Of a stretch of 64,000 bases of DNA, positions 1 to 11,144 are shown piece by piece. The notes under the pieces are model-generated. The model had not been told where the DNA came from and made no database searches. It saw only the letters and a program-made list of their open reading frames with translations. Source of the DNA: Oxyruncus cristatus (lineage: Eukaryota > Chordata > Aves > Passeriformes > Cotingidae). Numbering within the stretch: the stretch's first letter is position 1; each line of letters starts with the position of its first letter. The translations under genes were made by a program, and so were the position numbers. The stretch covers positions 525,952 to 589,951 of the forward strand of contig VXAY01005982.1 in the NCBI GenBank assembly GCA_013399855.1, given 5' to 3'.

Positions 1-744
1 GGCACCACCCGCTGCAGTGCAGCATGGGTCCCCAGCAGCTCCCTGGGACGAGTGACAGCCCACCTGGCACCAATCCCCCCCCTTGCTGCTGGAATGCTTT
101 GCCGACCAGCCACCCAAGTGTGTGTGGTGCCAGGCAGCAGCTCTGTGGGCCACCCAGGCACCCACCAGTGCTCCCTGGGACAGCTGCTGCTCCAGAGAAC
201 AGGAACCCCCTCTTCACAGCCTGCCGGGCACAGGTAGGGACTGTGGGGCCCCTCGGGCACATGTCCCCTTGGCCAGGCAAGCAGAGGGCACAGGGCACAA
301 CTTGGCTGGTTCTGTGGTGGAACAGCATCACCTGGCCCCTCCAGCACTGAAAATACACCCACAGAACCCATCTGGGAGCAGAGAAACATACCCTGTTCCT
401 GTAACAGTGATTTCAAACCCCCAAAGACTCATCCTGATGCTGGCAGGGACTCTGCCGGAATCTGACACTGGAAACAGGATTAGTGTATGGAGTGTGGTGC
501 TCTGCAGTGGAGGTCACTGCAGCAAGCAAGCGGTGGCTCTGCTGCCGCGGTGAGGGGCACGTGAGGGTCACAGTGAGCTTGCTCCTGCTTGCCCCTGCCC
601 AAGCTAAACCATTCCTGAACCATCCCACAGGAGCTGGAGCGATGTGCGGCTGCCCCAGAGCTGAGGGGCTCATGAAGCACGTGTGTACATGCGTGTGATG
701 GGCAGGAGCACACACGCACGGACAGGGCAGCGTGCATGGCACAG
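1..744. other. GC-rich noncoding sequence, no gene seen
   Basis: The sequence is rich in CAG, CCA and TGG triplets. Open frames here give only Pro, Gly, Cys and Ser-rich translations without recognisable domains. I see no repeat family, RNA gene or convincing splice pair. Confidence 0.5.
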
Positions 745-1020
745 CAGAGTTATTTGTAAATAATCCTTAATTAATGAGATTCACAGGCCTGGATGGCTCA
801 GTGGATTCCAGGCAGGGACGACGCAATCTCCATTCTTCCACTTCTCAATTACGGCTTCAGGGAGGGAAGCAGGAACTGGCCAGGGTGAATTAGAGAGACT
901 TTTGTCACGTTTAATATCACTTCATTTTGCAGACTGCTGACGCAGCAGGATTTCACAGCTCGGAATTTATGGTTCTTTTGAGAGACATGCGCAAAAAAAG
1001 GGGAAAAAAAATACCCTGCC
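745..1020. promoter_or_regulatory. AT-rich island, candidate enhancer with MARE and homeodomain sites
   Basis: Base composition shifts sharply to A+T. Visible motifs are a forkhead-type GTAAATA (756-762), a TTAATTAA homeodomain palindrome (767-774) and a near-perfect MAF recognition element (935-947). Clustered sites of this kind in an otherwise GC-rich background are typical of conserved noncoding enhancers, but conservation is inferred and not seen. Confidence 0.4.
935..947. promoter_or_regulatory. MAF recognition element (T-MARE-like)
   Basis: TGCTGACGCAGCA matches the 13-bp T-MARE TGCTGACTCAGCA at 12 positions, keeping both TGC and GCA flanks that large MAF proteins need beyond the AP-1 core. 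It lies inside an AT-rich island that carries other developmental motifs. Binding is an inference. Confidence 0.4.
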
Positions 1021-1271
1021 ATCAGCACAAAACCATCAACTCTGCTGGGAAGGAGCTGGGGTCTGGGGGACCCCTCAGGGACCCCATGGGGAGCAGAGCT
1101 CAGCAGGGCTGGAGCCACAGCACCTGGCTCCTCAGCTTCAGGTGAGCACACGAAGGGGTCCTGGGAGACCCAGAAGTGCCCTTGGTTGGGGTGCCCATGT
1201 CCCCCAGGTCCCTGCCCACTGCGCTCCCACCCACGGCTCCTGAGGAGCAGCCGTGCTGGCAGTGCCGGGGC

Positions 1272-1470
1272 CGGTGTTACACAGTGTTATTCAGCCCCAA
1301 GGGGGTTTTATGCAAAATGACACACAATATAAATGACTGTTGTAAACAGAGAGTTTAATAAAGGGCTGTGTGCGAATTTTACAGCCTCCCCAAGGATAAT
1401 TAAAATTATTTATCTACTTACCTAGCTCGCCGCTGGAGCAGTCTATTAATTATTATCTATTACACAGGGC
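1272..1470. promoter_or_regulatory. AT-rich island with forkhead and TAAT cores
   Basis: A dense A+T stretch in GC-rich surroundings holds a perfect forkhead site TGTAAACA (1341-1348), a GGATAATTAAAATTATTT stretch with several TAAT/ATTA cores near 1395-1412, and ATTAATTATTA near 1445. No reading frame is open through it. It is a candidate conserved noncoding element and its target gene is unknown. Confidence 0.4.
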
Positions 1471-1474
1471 CTGC

Positions 1475-3040
1475 TTTGCATGCTGCCGGAGCACTGCCTG
1501 CCACCGGCACCCTCACGGACGCACTGCAGCACCGGGCGGGCTGCGCCACCGTGAGCCTGGGCTGCTCCCAGAGCGCTCCAGGCCCCTCACAAACCCTCTG
1601 GGAGCACGAGGTGCTCATGATCAGGTGTTTCTCCACCAACTCGTGGCAAGGGAGACCCTGCTTGGTTTTATGAAGCAGCAGCTCCCAGTGCCAGGAACAG
1701 AGCGGAGTGCCAGGCGCAGGGTGAGACGACGCTCTCCCAGCCTGGCTCCAGCACTGGACAGCCACAGGCACAACGGATGGTGGAGGGAAACGCCACCAGT
1801 ATCCCAACTGCGCAGCCCCTTGAGGGCCAGCAGCCCCCAAGAGAGTGCAGAGGAGCACTGAGGGGCTTTACAGAGTGCCCAAACACAGCACGGTGGGCAC
1901 GTCAGAGGAGGCGGCGGAGCACCGGGCCTGCCCAGTGCCGCAGCAGCCTGGCGCAGTGCTACCTGCTCCTCTCCATCTGTTAGCGTGACAGAGCAATCAT
2001 CGGCACGGAGGCTCCAGGATCCCCCAGCTCATCTCTGCACAGAAAGAGACCTCGGGGGGCTCTGCTGTGCAGATACTTAATGTTGCTTTATTAGCTTAAT
2101 AAACCCAGCGATGCCGCCAGAATCTCCGAACCTGACCCAAGCCCTCCCTGTTGCAGGAGAGGCTGGAGCGGGGAGAACCGCCAGGGCATGGGCTGTCAGC
2201 ACAGCTCCCACAGCCTGGTTGGCACCAAGAGCCCTTGGCGAGGCACGGCCCTGCAGCCTAAGGGGCCTGGAGCAACTTGCTGGGAGCAGAGGATCCAGCT
2301 GCTCCCCGCCACCACGGGCACCGCGAGCTGTCAGCTCTGCCAGCACACCATTAATCACCGCTGCAATTGCTCTCCCTGCCCATCTTGCCCAGTGCCAGCA
2401 ATGCCCTCGGTAACCCCAGCACCAGTGTGAGTGGGGCTGCTGTGGCACCCAGTGCTGTTGCCAGCACCAGCCCAGCTGAGACCCCCTGGACAGCCCCCAG
2501 GACATGCTGTGACAGGCTGTCCAGGACCACCTGCAGTCCCCAGGGATGTGTTGGGAGAGGCTGTGTCCTTGGGCATGGTGCAGCCAGCGGGACCTTCCCT
2601 CTTGGCTGACCAAGCTCTAGCGGGTCCAAGTTCTGGTACTGAGGTCCTGGGCGGTGGCACAGGGCAGGATGGCCCTGGAGGCAGCTCAGGAGAGGAGTCT
2701 GTTGTCCTCTAGCAGCTGCCAAGGCACGAGGGCTGTACTAGCTACATGAGAGTGGCTCTGCCATTAGGAGCTGGAGCCCCTCAGCAGCCTGCTGGGGTAT
2801 TTTCATCTCCAAGGGTGCCTCCTCTCCCTCAGCCCTGCAGGTCCCAGCTCACGGCCGCATCAGCTTCTGTTTGATCCCACACAGTTACACGTCCAGTCTC
2901 ACAATCTAATAAAGGCCGCACGATCAGATTCCAGGTCACGACTCAAGGAAAGAGACCCCTCCACGCTGAGAGCTCCAACCCAATTACAGTGTGCCTGGTG
3001 CTCCTGGCAGCCGCCTGCCATGCACTGGCCTCGGAGGCCC
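1475..3040. other. GC-rich noncoding block, no gene seen
   Basis: Low-complexity CAG/CCC-rich sequence. Two small AT patches (about 2065-2108 with TTTATTAGCTTAATAAA, and 2868-2945) may be minor noncoding elements. The 178-codon minus-strand frame at 2077-2613 is Trp/Gly/His-rich without domain features, so I do not call it a gene. Confidence 0.45.
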
Positions 3041-3043
3041 CCG

Positions 3044-3196
3044 GCGCAATAAGCAAGATGCAAAAACGTTAATGGAGGCGTCTAAAGGCCGTGCTGGGGG
3101 ATTCTGGTCAATATGGGCACTCGGCAAGGTGGGGGCTGCTGCTCCTGTAGACACGCATGTTCCAGATATTAAATACCAAATAAAATCACCATAAGG
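3044..3196. other. Small AT-rich island
   Basis: Two AT-rich pieces (3044-3082 and 3160-3196, the latter with ATTAAATACCAAATAAAATC) flank a short GC-rich centre. This may be a minor noncoding element. No specific factor site stands out. Confidence 0.3.
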
Positions 3197-3737
3197 AATC
3201 CAGGACTGGGGACAGAGACCTTGGGGCTAGCAAGGCAGCCTGGGCTCATGGGGAGGACAAGACCCCAGGAAGGCAGTTGGGGCCCTGCTCTGAGGTGGGC
3301 AGTTGCAGCAGGTCCTAAATGCTGCCAATGACCCTGCCAACAGAGCGGGCACCAGCCAGGCTGCTGCAGCAACGAAATCCCACCAGGCTAACCAGGCTCT
3401 GCCAGTTCATGGCTCAGGAGGGCCAATTCCTGCCACCCCCAGGCAGAGACCACTGCCTCAGGACAGAGCCTGAGCTACTGGGTTGAAGGCAGCAGAGCAA
3501 GAGCCAGGGCTAGCATTGTTCCCAGGCAGAGTCAGAAGGCACCACAGCTGGAATTTGTACTGATGCTCCTGCCCCAGCACCAGTGCAGGAAGCAGAGAAG
3601 GGCAGCACCCTTTGGAAAGCCCCCCCGCATCCCCACCTCACTGGGGGTCATCCTGCACTTGCCAGAACCAGAGCAAGCAGGGCTCATCCCCCCGCTCTGC
3701 CGCCCTCCCCTCTGTGCCTGCTCCAGCCCCAGCCTCC

Positions 3738-4085
3738 GGGCCGTGGGTTGCCTGTCCCCCTGCACCGCGGGGCCGCTCGCGCCCCGTTACGGAGGGAGCT
3801 CGCGCCGCAGTTCCGCGGAGCTCGCAGAAACGGCAGCCTCTGAGGAGAAACCCAGGCCGGCACAGCCACACTCGCGCGGGATGATGGACGATTATGGACC
3901 ATCTGCACTTCCAGGAGGGGATGGATTTATGGGCGGCGCAGACAGCTCGCAGAGTGTCCATTACTATAACTCACTGGCCTCTCCAGAGCTGCGGTGATCG
4001 GCCCCTCCGCCGCTGCCGCGGGGAAGTCCAGGTTAAGCGCTGGCAGGGAGGAAAATCAATTATGTTTTCTTGATACAGCGCTGGC
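3738..4085. promoter_or_regulatory. CpG-dense element, candidate CpG island or regulatory element
   Basis: I count about 30 CpG dinucleotides between 3740 and 4030, far above the surrounding sequence, where CpG is scarce. The CpG-rich half runs into TATAA- and ATTA-containing sequence (3958-3975) and then AAAATCAATTATG (4050-4062), so unmethylated CpG sequence and an AT-rich element sit together. A distal promoter or a CpG-rich enhancer are both possible. No confident first exon or donor site is visible. Confidence 0.4.
3881..3997 (+). other. Short open frame of 38 codons inside the CpG-dense element (weak candidate)
   Basis: The frame starts MMDDYGPSALPGG and ends YYNSLASPELR before TGA. 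Its Asp, Tyr and Gly content differs from the Pro/Ser-rich noise frames nearby, and the start has a G at +4. There is no recognisable domain and no family match comes to mind. It may be a chance frame through a constrained noncoding element. Confidence 0.12.
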
Positions 4086-4089
4086 AGCG

Positions 4090-6165
4090 GGAAGGGGGCA
4101 GCCGGGGGCCCCCAGGCAGTGCAGGGTGGCGGGCTCTGCTGGCACAGCACAGCATCAAGGACCCGGGCCTGAGCACACTGATCCTGCCTGGCACCTCCAG
4201 TGCCATCAGGGAGCGGCTGGGGAGGCAGGGTCCCACAGAGGGAGGGATGCTCCACTCCTGTTCCCAGTGACCACGAGGCCCAGAGCACACGGTCAGGTCC
4301 TGCAGCCCTTTGGTGACCCAGCCCCAGTGAGGAGGATGCAGCCGTGATACCTGAGCATAGAAGCACATGCCCCCTCCACACCCAGTGCCCACCTGGGCAT
4401 GAGCCTGGCACGCTGAGCTGCAGCTCAGAAGAAAAAAGTCCCACAAAACCTGTATCCAGCAAGAAAAATGATTTCTCAGACTGGTTTTTACACCTGCAGA
4501 GCAGCTCTACACCAGGAGCTGGGAAGAGAGGTGGGTATTTCCATCCTGGCTACGCTGCCCATGAGCAACACCGTTCCCCAACGTCTGCCCAGGTTCACTC
4601 CAACAGCCCCAGCCCTCTCCTTGCTGCCCAGGGGCCCATGCTAGCAGCTAGGAATGCCAAAGCAGCCCCCACTGTGTTCCCCATTCCTGGCACCCACCAA
4701 TTCCACTGGGAAGAGGTCACTACTGGCAGGACCAAGCACTGGCCAGCATGTCCCAGGAGCGAGTGGATAGAAGGAGGCAGCAGATGGGACCTCCGAGCAT
4801 GGAGAGCAGAGAGATACACGTTGAATAACAATGGTGAATTCCCCTGAGCTCTGGTGTTTTTAATGCTGGATTAGGCTGTCAGGCAGCAATTAAATGGGGT
4901 AATAAAAAGCTAAGTGCTCGTATTTCAAGGTTCCTGCCTCCCACACAGCAGGGAGGATTGGGGCAGGGGGCTGCTCTGCTCTCCATGGGGTCCAGCCTAG
5001 GGTTTCCAAGGAAGAGTGGAGGAACTTTTCAAAGGAGGTTTGCACACAGTTTACACAGGATCTGCCAAACATGGGATTACGGGGCATAAACCTGTGCAAG
5101 CCTTGTCCTGCAGCCTCCGAACACAAGGGTTTGAACTCAATGCTCCTCACACTGTCTGGGGCTGCTCTTTGGAGACATGGGGGGACCCAAGACACAGGGG
5201 GATCCCCCCTAAGCACTAGCCACTGTGATAGGGAGAAAGAGTTTCCCCCTGAAGCATTGCAGCTCTGATCCCCAGATGTGCTCTGGGGCAGCCCAACAGG
5301 CATCACTGGGCACCTCCTGATCCAACACTGCCACAGGCCTGAGCACCCACACAAGGCTGGGGAAGGGAAGAGACCCTTAAGCACCACTGCAAACATGGAA
5401 ACATCTCCAAAGACACTTTCCTATAACAGCTTCATAATTTGCCTCTTGTTCTCAAAACCAATATATTTAAGAGGTGTTTCATGCTGAGAAACACAACAGT
5501 AGGAGATGTCCCTGCGATGCCAGTGGTACCCCAAGTTCTTCTCTTCATGCCTGCATTCCCCCAGTGCCCCCAGCATGGCTGGGGCTGCAGGGCTCAGTCC
5601 ACCTCTGCTTTCCAGGCTCCCGGGCCATGGTCATGAGGACAGCTTGGTCACTCTGCCACTGGCACCACTGGTGAACTCCTGGCAACCCACAGCCAGAGAA
5701 ACGATGGTGAGGAAACACAGGGCGCATGAGGGACTTGCCCACAGTAACACCCAGCTCAGCCCCGAGCCTCAGCATCTGAGGAACTGCAAAATAACCTGAG
5801 CCTTTCAGAGCCAGAGACTCTAGGAACCCTGCAGGGGACGTGCCAAATAACCATGGCCATCTCACAGTCAGGATATGCACTCCAAGCACAGACCATGGCA
5901 GCCAGGCTCCTTATTTGAAGGTGTCCCAGGCAGGGTGTGGGGCTTCCAGCAGTCCCTGACCCCTTCCCTCTGCCCCAGGCAGGGTCTGCCAAGACAGCCC
6001 CAGCACTGAGATGCTCCAAATCTGTCTGTGCTGCCTCTCCCATGGGATGTGTGGCCGGGAGCAGGGCCAGCTGGGCCCATCCTACCTCGCCTCTCCCCAA
6101 GATCCAGAAGCATCTCCATAGGTGCTTCCCCTTCCCACCCCATCACGCCGGATCTGATGCAATGA
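4090..6165. other. GC-rich noncoding block, no gene seen
   Basis: Mixed CA-rich sequence. A short AT patch lies at about 4850-4925 (TTTTTAATGCTGGATTA and GGGGTAATAAAAAG). Open frames are short and overlap on both strands without domain content. No repeats were recognised. Confidence 0.45.
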
Positions 6166-6169
6166 ACCC

Positions 6170-6480
6170 CTGTGCTTTTCTAACCTTGTTGTGCAGCTCC
6201 TGGTTGGGGCCAGGCTTTATCAGTTTTTATCCCGTGTAATATTCATCACGCTGGTTTATTTATGGGCCCCCTCTTCGGGAAGGTATTTTTCAGGCCTGGT
6301 GAATAAAACATAAGGCTGTGCGGGTTGTCAGAGGGAATGCGGCTCCTCTGATGTCAGCCTGACTAACGGCCTTTAGTTTTCTCCAACGACTGCACTTTGA
6401 GAGAAATTTATTTGTATTTGGGTTCCCGTTCATTGGTGAGATGTGAATTCTTTTCCCTTCAGAATAAATGAGGCTTCAGC
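6170..6480. promoter_or_regulatory. AT-rich island, candidate enhancer with caudal/HOX-type site
   Basis: The island includes TTTATTTATGG (6255-6265), whose TTTATGG end matches caudal and posterior HOX consensus, a TGTCAG (MEIS/TGIF-type) near 6327, and an inverted CCAAT (ATTGG) near 6433. Composition stays AT-rich for about 300 bp. Candidate conserved noncoding element; conservation not testable here. Confidence 0.4.
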
Positions 6481-6484
6481 TCCA

Positions 6485-7700
6485 CAGCAAGGGGTGGGAG
6501 TGGGACGAGTGGGTACAGACCCTTGGCCCTGGGGACAGCACGGGAGCGGGACCCCAGAGCACGTGGCCTCTCCAGGACACCTCCCGCAGCCATCCCCCAG
6601 GTGGGAGAGCAGGACAGGCTGGGCAAGGCTGAAGCAGCCAGTTCGGCTCTTAGCACTGCCCCTGCCATGGGGACAGCCCCCCATCTGGATCCCAGATCCC
6701 TTCCCTATGGCACCTTTGCACACAGAACTCCCCTCCTCTGGGGACCCTCCTCCCCTGAGCTCTGCACCCAGCACTCAGTGCTGCCCAGGCTCAATGCAAA
6801 CAAACAGCACCATTAGCTCCTTTACTCCAGCAGCATCTCTGCCCTGGAGTCTGGAAGCACACATTCCCTCTCCTCACAGGGATACCCCTCGGCCTCCCTC
6901 CCTCCAGGGGCTCTCTGCCTGCCCAGGGCTCTCCAGACACCAGCACCCACCAGGCAGGAGCTCCAGGTCCCTGGTGCTGCCAGAGCCCAGGGAAGACACA
7001 CAGGAAAAGGCTCCTGCCTTAGTCATGTGTTCAGAAAAACGGGTTTGTCATTTGAAAAGATGATTCCCCGGATGGAAATGATCCCCCGAAGGACCACAGG
7101 CATGCACCTGTGGAGCAGGTGAACCTCCACGCCAGCCACCACGCCCTCCCCATGCTCAGGCAATGCCCCGAGCTCACGATGCTGTGTGTCCCGGCAGGAG
7201 GGAGCAGGGCTGGGTCCCGCCTCGATGCGTGCTCCGTGCTGGCAGCTCTGCAGGTAAGGAGCAGGATAAGGACACCCAAGAAGCTGCCCTCTCACACCGG
7301 CAATACGAGCAGGAAGCGAAGGGAGGCAGAATCCCCTTCTGCAGCAAGGACCGTCGCAAACAAACCCCTTCACAGCAAACACCAGTTACAGGCTGCAGCC
7401 TCTGCCACCACCGGGCATCCCCATCCCCGCGGGACCTCCCACCCATGCGATGGCAGAGCCTTGTCCCACGGCCCAACCCCCGGTGCCCAGCCCCAGGTGC
7501 TGTGCCACCCCTCCAGTGCAGGGGCCCACAGACACGGTGGTGGGCACCCACAGCCCTGCACATGGACGGCTCTGACAGCAGCTGCTCCGGGAGGCCAGTA
7601 CCGGCTCCCGCCAGCACAGCCCTGCACGGCACAGTCCGGCGTCGCCACACCACGGGGTAAACCCTTCCCTGAGCCGGGTAAGGAATTCCTGGCCATGACC
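6485..7700. other. GC-rich noncoding block, no gene seen
   Basis: Two overlapping 165-201 codon plus-strand frames and several minus-strand frames occupy 7110-7715, all His/Pro/Ser-rich and without domains. A consensus-like donor CAG/GTAAGG occurs at 7251-7257, but no acceptor or conserved peptide accompanies it. Confidence 0.45.
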
Positions 7701-7704
7701 CAAA

Positions 7705-7990
7705 ACTCCTATTAACAAATCAAACCATAAAAACCTACAGCCACAGCCAGGAGATTTCTCTCCATCAGCTGCTAATTTATGGGGTTACTGGTGTCAGTGG
7801 TTTGGAAAGCAGCAAAATCCCATCAAAGAGTTGCCCCAACTCGGTGCTGGGTCCTTGAAAACAATCACAAACACGCAACTGAGGAGGCTGCTTGGGATGC
7901 AATTCCTTGATGTTTAATTATTAATATTCCAGGCAAACAAGTTAAATTCTACCAAAGAGAAGGAGAAGCTAGAGTTTCAAGTGAGCCGAA
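7705..7990. promoter_or_regulatory. AT-rich island with TCF/LEF and homeodomain cores
   Basis: It contains ATCAAAG (7822-7828), the TCF/LEF consensus, and TTTAATTATTAATATTCC around 7913-7930 with several TAAT cores. AT-rich over nearly 300 bp between GC-rich blocks. Enhancer function is inferred. Confidence 0.38.
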
Positions 7991-7994
7991 GGAG

Positions 7995-8720
7995 CATCAT
8001 ACATCATCCCGGGAAGTGTTTGGCAGGAGCCCCACTGGAGCTGCTTGTGCTGACAAGGAAGAGAGGAATCTCGGCAGGGAGCAGAGGGGACCAGCAGCAC
8101 ACGATGTCCCCGAGACACAGAAAGACTGTGGAGCAGTTTCCAAAGCTTTGCAGCTTTCTGCTCCCTGGACAGACAGGGAGCAGGGCCGGGACAAGCGCAG
8201 AGGCTCCATCCCTCACAGCCCTGGCTGGGGCTCTGACTCCCAGCTGGTCCCAGCACCGCTGTGCTCCACCCTCGGCACCCGGCAGGCGCCGCATCCACGT
8301 GCTGACTGCCCTGTCAGTGCGCCTCATTGCCAGGTAAGAGTCCCTTAACGCAGACCTTTCTTAGCCCATAATATTTGGGGACATCCCGCTGGCCTTCCAG
8401 ACCCCACCTGTCCCCTCAGCAACCCCGAGCTCTACACGTGACATCCTGGGCTCGATGTGACACAAAGCCAGTGCTTGGTGCCTAAATGCAGACCCTCGGT
8501 TGATGCCCGAAGGCCCCAGTGCAGCACCTCCTGTCTGTACCAATTCTGGGACCAAAGCAATGCTTTTCTACTTTTCTTCAGCTTCTAATTTCTTTTCCAA
8601 TGTGCAGTGCAGTGCAGAGGGAGGATGACAGACAGCTCTGTCAAGCTGCCTCCTACCTCTAAGTGGGGTCACAGGAACCACTTACAGGGGCCTCCCCGTT
8701 CCTGGATCATGCACTCCAGC
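7995..8720. other. Mixed sequence, no gene seen
   Basis: A strong donor-like CAG/GTAAGAG sits at 8331-8338, at the end of a 118-codon frame (7981-8337) with no recognisable domain. The rest is unremarkable, with a short T-rich patch around 8563-8600. Confidence 0.4.
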
Positions 8721-8724
8721 ATTT

Positions 8725-8985
8725 TTCCCACTATCCTCTCACTCCTTTTCCTTCTTTGCAGTTTTGTTTTCCCACCCAGCAGAAAGGAGAGCAGCCAACA
8801 CTTCTTGCTGCTTCATCTCAATTCAGTCAGTTTTACATCTCACAAATGCATATGCAGATTTTTCTGCTTCTTTATTTGTTCATTAAGACTCCAATAAAAC
8901 TGTTATAAAAATGCCCCTTTTTGTTGGTAAATGCAATTGCTGGTTTAATATGCGAGCACTGCTGGTTCTCTCCAGAGACTCCTTG
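8725..8985. other. T-rich island with AATAAA hexamer
   Basis: A pyrimidine-rich run (8730-8780) passes into AT-rich sequence with ATGCATATGCAGATTTTTC (about 8847-8866) and AATAAA (8893-8898). It could be a noncoding element. The hexamer might suggest a transcript end, but no open frame leads into it and no GT-rich downstream element is obvious. Confidence 0.3.
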
Positions 8986-8989
8986 AGTT

Positions 8990-10100
8990 CCCCGTAAATA
9001 CCACGGCTGCCCAGCCCGCCTGCACTGCAGGGCCAGCGCTGGATCCACCAGCTCCTGGAGCCCAGCAACAACGGTGGCCACGGCACCTCCTCCAGACCAG
9101 CTTCTCCTCCACTGCCCCCACACAGAACTCCAAGCCCTGTACAACAGGGCAGAACCAGCTGCTCAGAGAGACTCCCAAGCCCACACACCCCTCTCCAACC
9201 TGCAGGACCCCCGGTGTCACCAGCAGCAGCGCGGCTTCAGTCGGGAGAACCAGGAGACCACTGCTGGCAGCTCGGGTGGTGCTGTGGGTGTCAGCTCAGG
9301 GCAGGAGTGAGCTCTGCTGAGACCACCACCACTCTACGGGACATGTGGTCACCCAGCAAGGGGTGAGAAGGGTTTCCAGCCAGTGATGATGTGACACGGG
9401 AGGTCGGTGTCCAAGGGCCAAACCCACCCATGGGGACTCTGACAATGCCAGGGAAGATGCTGTGATGCATCCTCCTCATCCCCAGGCTGCTGCAAGGGTT
9501 TATGGATGGTGGTGCCACTGCTCAGCAATTCCTCACCACTTTCAGAGCCCCGTTATCCCTCGCCTCTGTCTTTGTGCAGCACAAGGCTTTTCGCTCTGAT
9601 GTTTCCCATATTGAGCGTCTGCCTCGGGCTGAAATTTTGAGGGAAGTTTTAGCAAAAGCAGTTCAAACATTTCTGAGAACAAGACGGGGGAAAAATACTG
9701 TTTTGACACGTTAAAAAAAAAAGTGTTCTACAGCCCTGATGCTCAGGAACTGCCAAAGCTCCTGTGGTCAGCAGGCAGCCAAGAGAGCAGGGCTGGGAGT
9801 GCCCCCAATTCCCACTCCCCCACTGAGCCCCAGCCCACCCCGGCAGTCACACACAGTGTCCAGCACTCCTCCTCCACTTCTCCCTTTCCCTGTGGAGTTC
9901 AGCATAAAGCCAAGAAAAGGCTGAAGCTGCAAAGCACCAACCAAGTCCCCAGACAAGGCAGCAAGACACAGCCCAGCCCCACCCAGCCTCTTTGTGAGAG
10001 AGGGCCTGACGCTGCAGCAGGGCAGCCCATCACCCAGGCATCCCTCCTGACACATTTTTACCCAAAGCTGGGCGGTGTGGAGAGGCCAGAACACGATCCT
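8990..10100. other. Mixed noncoding block, no gene seen
   Basis: The sequence includes an AT-richer patch at 9590-9725 ending in a 10-base A run (9713-9722). Frames at 9502-9714 and 9723-10178 are open but show no domain and no splice support. Confidence 0.4.
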
Positions 10101-10104
10101 TGTG

Positions 10105-10258
10105 TTCGCAAGTCAATAGAAACCTACAACAAACACATGAAACAAGAAAGGGCCTGGCCATCCTATATGGCAAAGTGAACCTGTTTGAGACTCCAATTCA
10201 TTAAATGGCTGCAGTAACACTTCATTTTAATGGCACATTTAGTTTATACCTAGTTCCA
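10105..10258. other. AT-rich island
   Basis: About 150 bp with AATTCATTAAATGG and TTCATTTTAATGG (10196-10232), each containing ATTA/TAAT homeodomain-type cores. No coding signal. Candidate noncoding element. Confidence 0.33.
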
Positions 10259-10259
10259 G

Positions 10260-10733
10260 GGGAGCTCCGACAGCAGCCCCCATGGCATCCACAGGAAGAG
10301 CAGACAAATGGGTTGTACTTAGTGCTGAGCCAGTGAGCATCCAGCAAGCCCCTCACAGTCACACACAAGAGATGTGTAACAGAAAATACACCTTGTGACA
10401 CGTATCACTGAGGTGTTGGGAAATGCATCCTCAGGAACCAGACTCAGAGGGACTGGTGGCTCTCTGGCCCCCTGATAGCAGGGATCAACAAGGGGTCTAC
10501 ACCTGCACGTCTACCTGCAAAATTGCCAAGCCCGAGGAGGACAGGGAGAGCAGGGGGGCACAAAGAGGCACAACACAGCATTGGAGTGGGTGCCCACTTG
10601 GAAAAGAAGAATTTGGGAACTGGTAGCCAGAAACTCCAACTTGTGGAGCACAAACAGCTCCCACCAGTGCTGCCGCAGCAGCAAAATACACCCAGGAATC
10701 AGCTCCGCATAAACTGCCTCCAACAGCCCCCAT
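10260..10733. other. Mixed noncoding sequence, nothing recognised
   Basis: Short overlapping frames on both strands only. No repeat, RNA gene or motif cluster seen. Confidence 0.4.
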
Positions 10734-10734
10734 T

Positions 10735-11140
10735 AGCAGGAAAAACAAACTTTCTGATTGCTAATTCTGGACAACTGAGCTGCACAAAGCCGTCATTTTT
10801 CACTCAAAAAAAAAAAAAAATCAACAAAAAACCCGAGGAAACGCTGGGCTCCGGTGGCAAATGCCAGTTTTGGAAGGAAGCTGCTTCGGTGGATCAGGTT
10901 GTTCTGGTACCGCATCATAATCTATCAAAGTCTGAGTCCCCAGAGCAAGAGAAATCAAAACATCATGAATAAAGTGCAACTTTAGGACTCGGGTATTCTG
11001 ACAGTGTCAGCCCGAGCCTCCCGCCACGCAGCGCGGTATCGATGCCTTCCCCTAATCAAGTCGATGCTGGCCGAGCTGTGCTGCCGACAGCACATTTGCT
11101 CAATTAGAGGAGAACAAATAAGGCAACAAGCCAAGATGGA
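10735..11140. promoter_or_regulatory. AT-rich island with a 15-base A run
   Basis: Two AT-rich halves flank a short GC-rich piece. The first has GATTGCTAATTC and an A15 run (10806-10820). The second (10905-11135) has ATAATCTATCAAAGTC with a TCF/LEF-type ATCAAAG near 10923, and AATTAGAGGAGAACAAATAAGG. The A run has no gene-like sequence upstream, so a processed retrocopy is not supported. Confidence 0.35.
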
Positions 11141-11144
11141 AGCG

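Noticed and set aside
7251..7257. CAG/GTAAGG as a real splice donor
   Set aside because: The upstream frame has no recognisable peptide or acceptor. The same applies to donor-like strings at 8331 and 57373.
8893..8898. AATAAA as polyadenylation signal of a gene end
   Set aside because: No coding frame leads into it. In AT-rich islands the hexamer is common by chance.
10164..10175. TCCTATATGGCA as an SRF CArG box
   Set aside because: The A/T centre is one base short of the CC(A/T)6GG rule.
10806..10820. A15 run as tail of a processed retrocopy
   Set aside because: No coding or known transcript sequence precedes it and no target-site duplication is visible.
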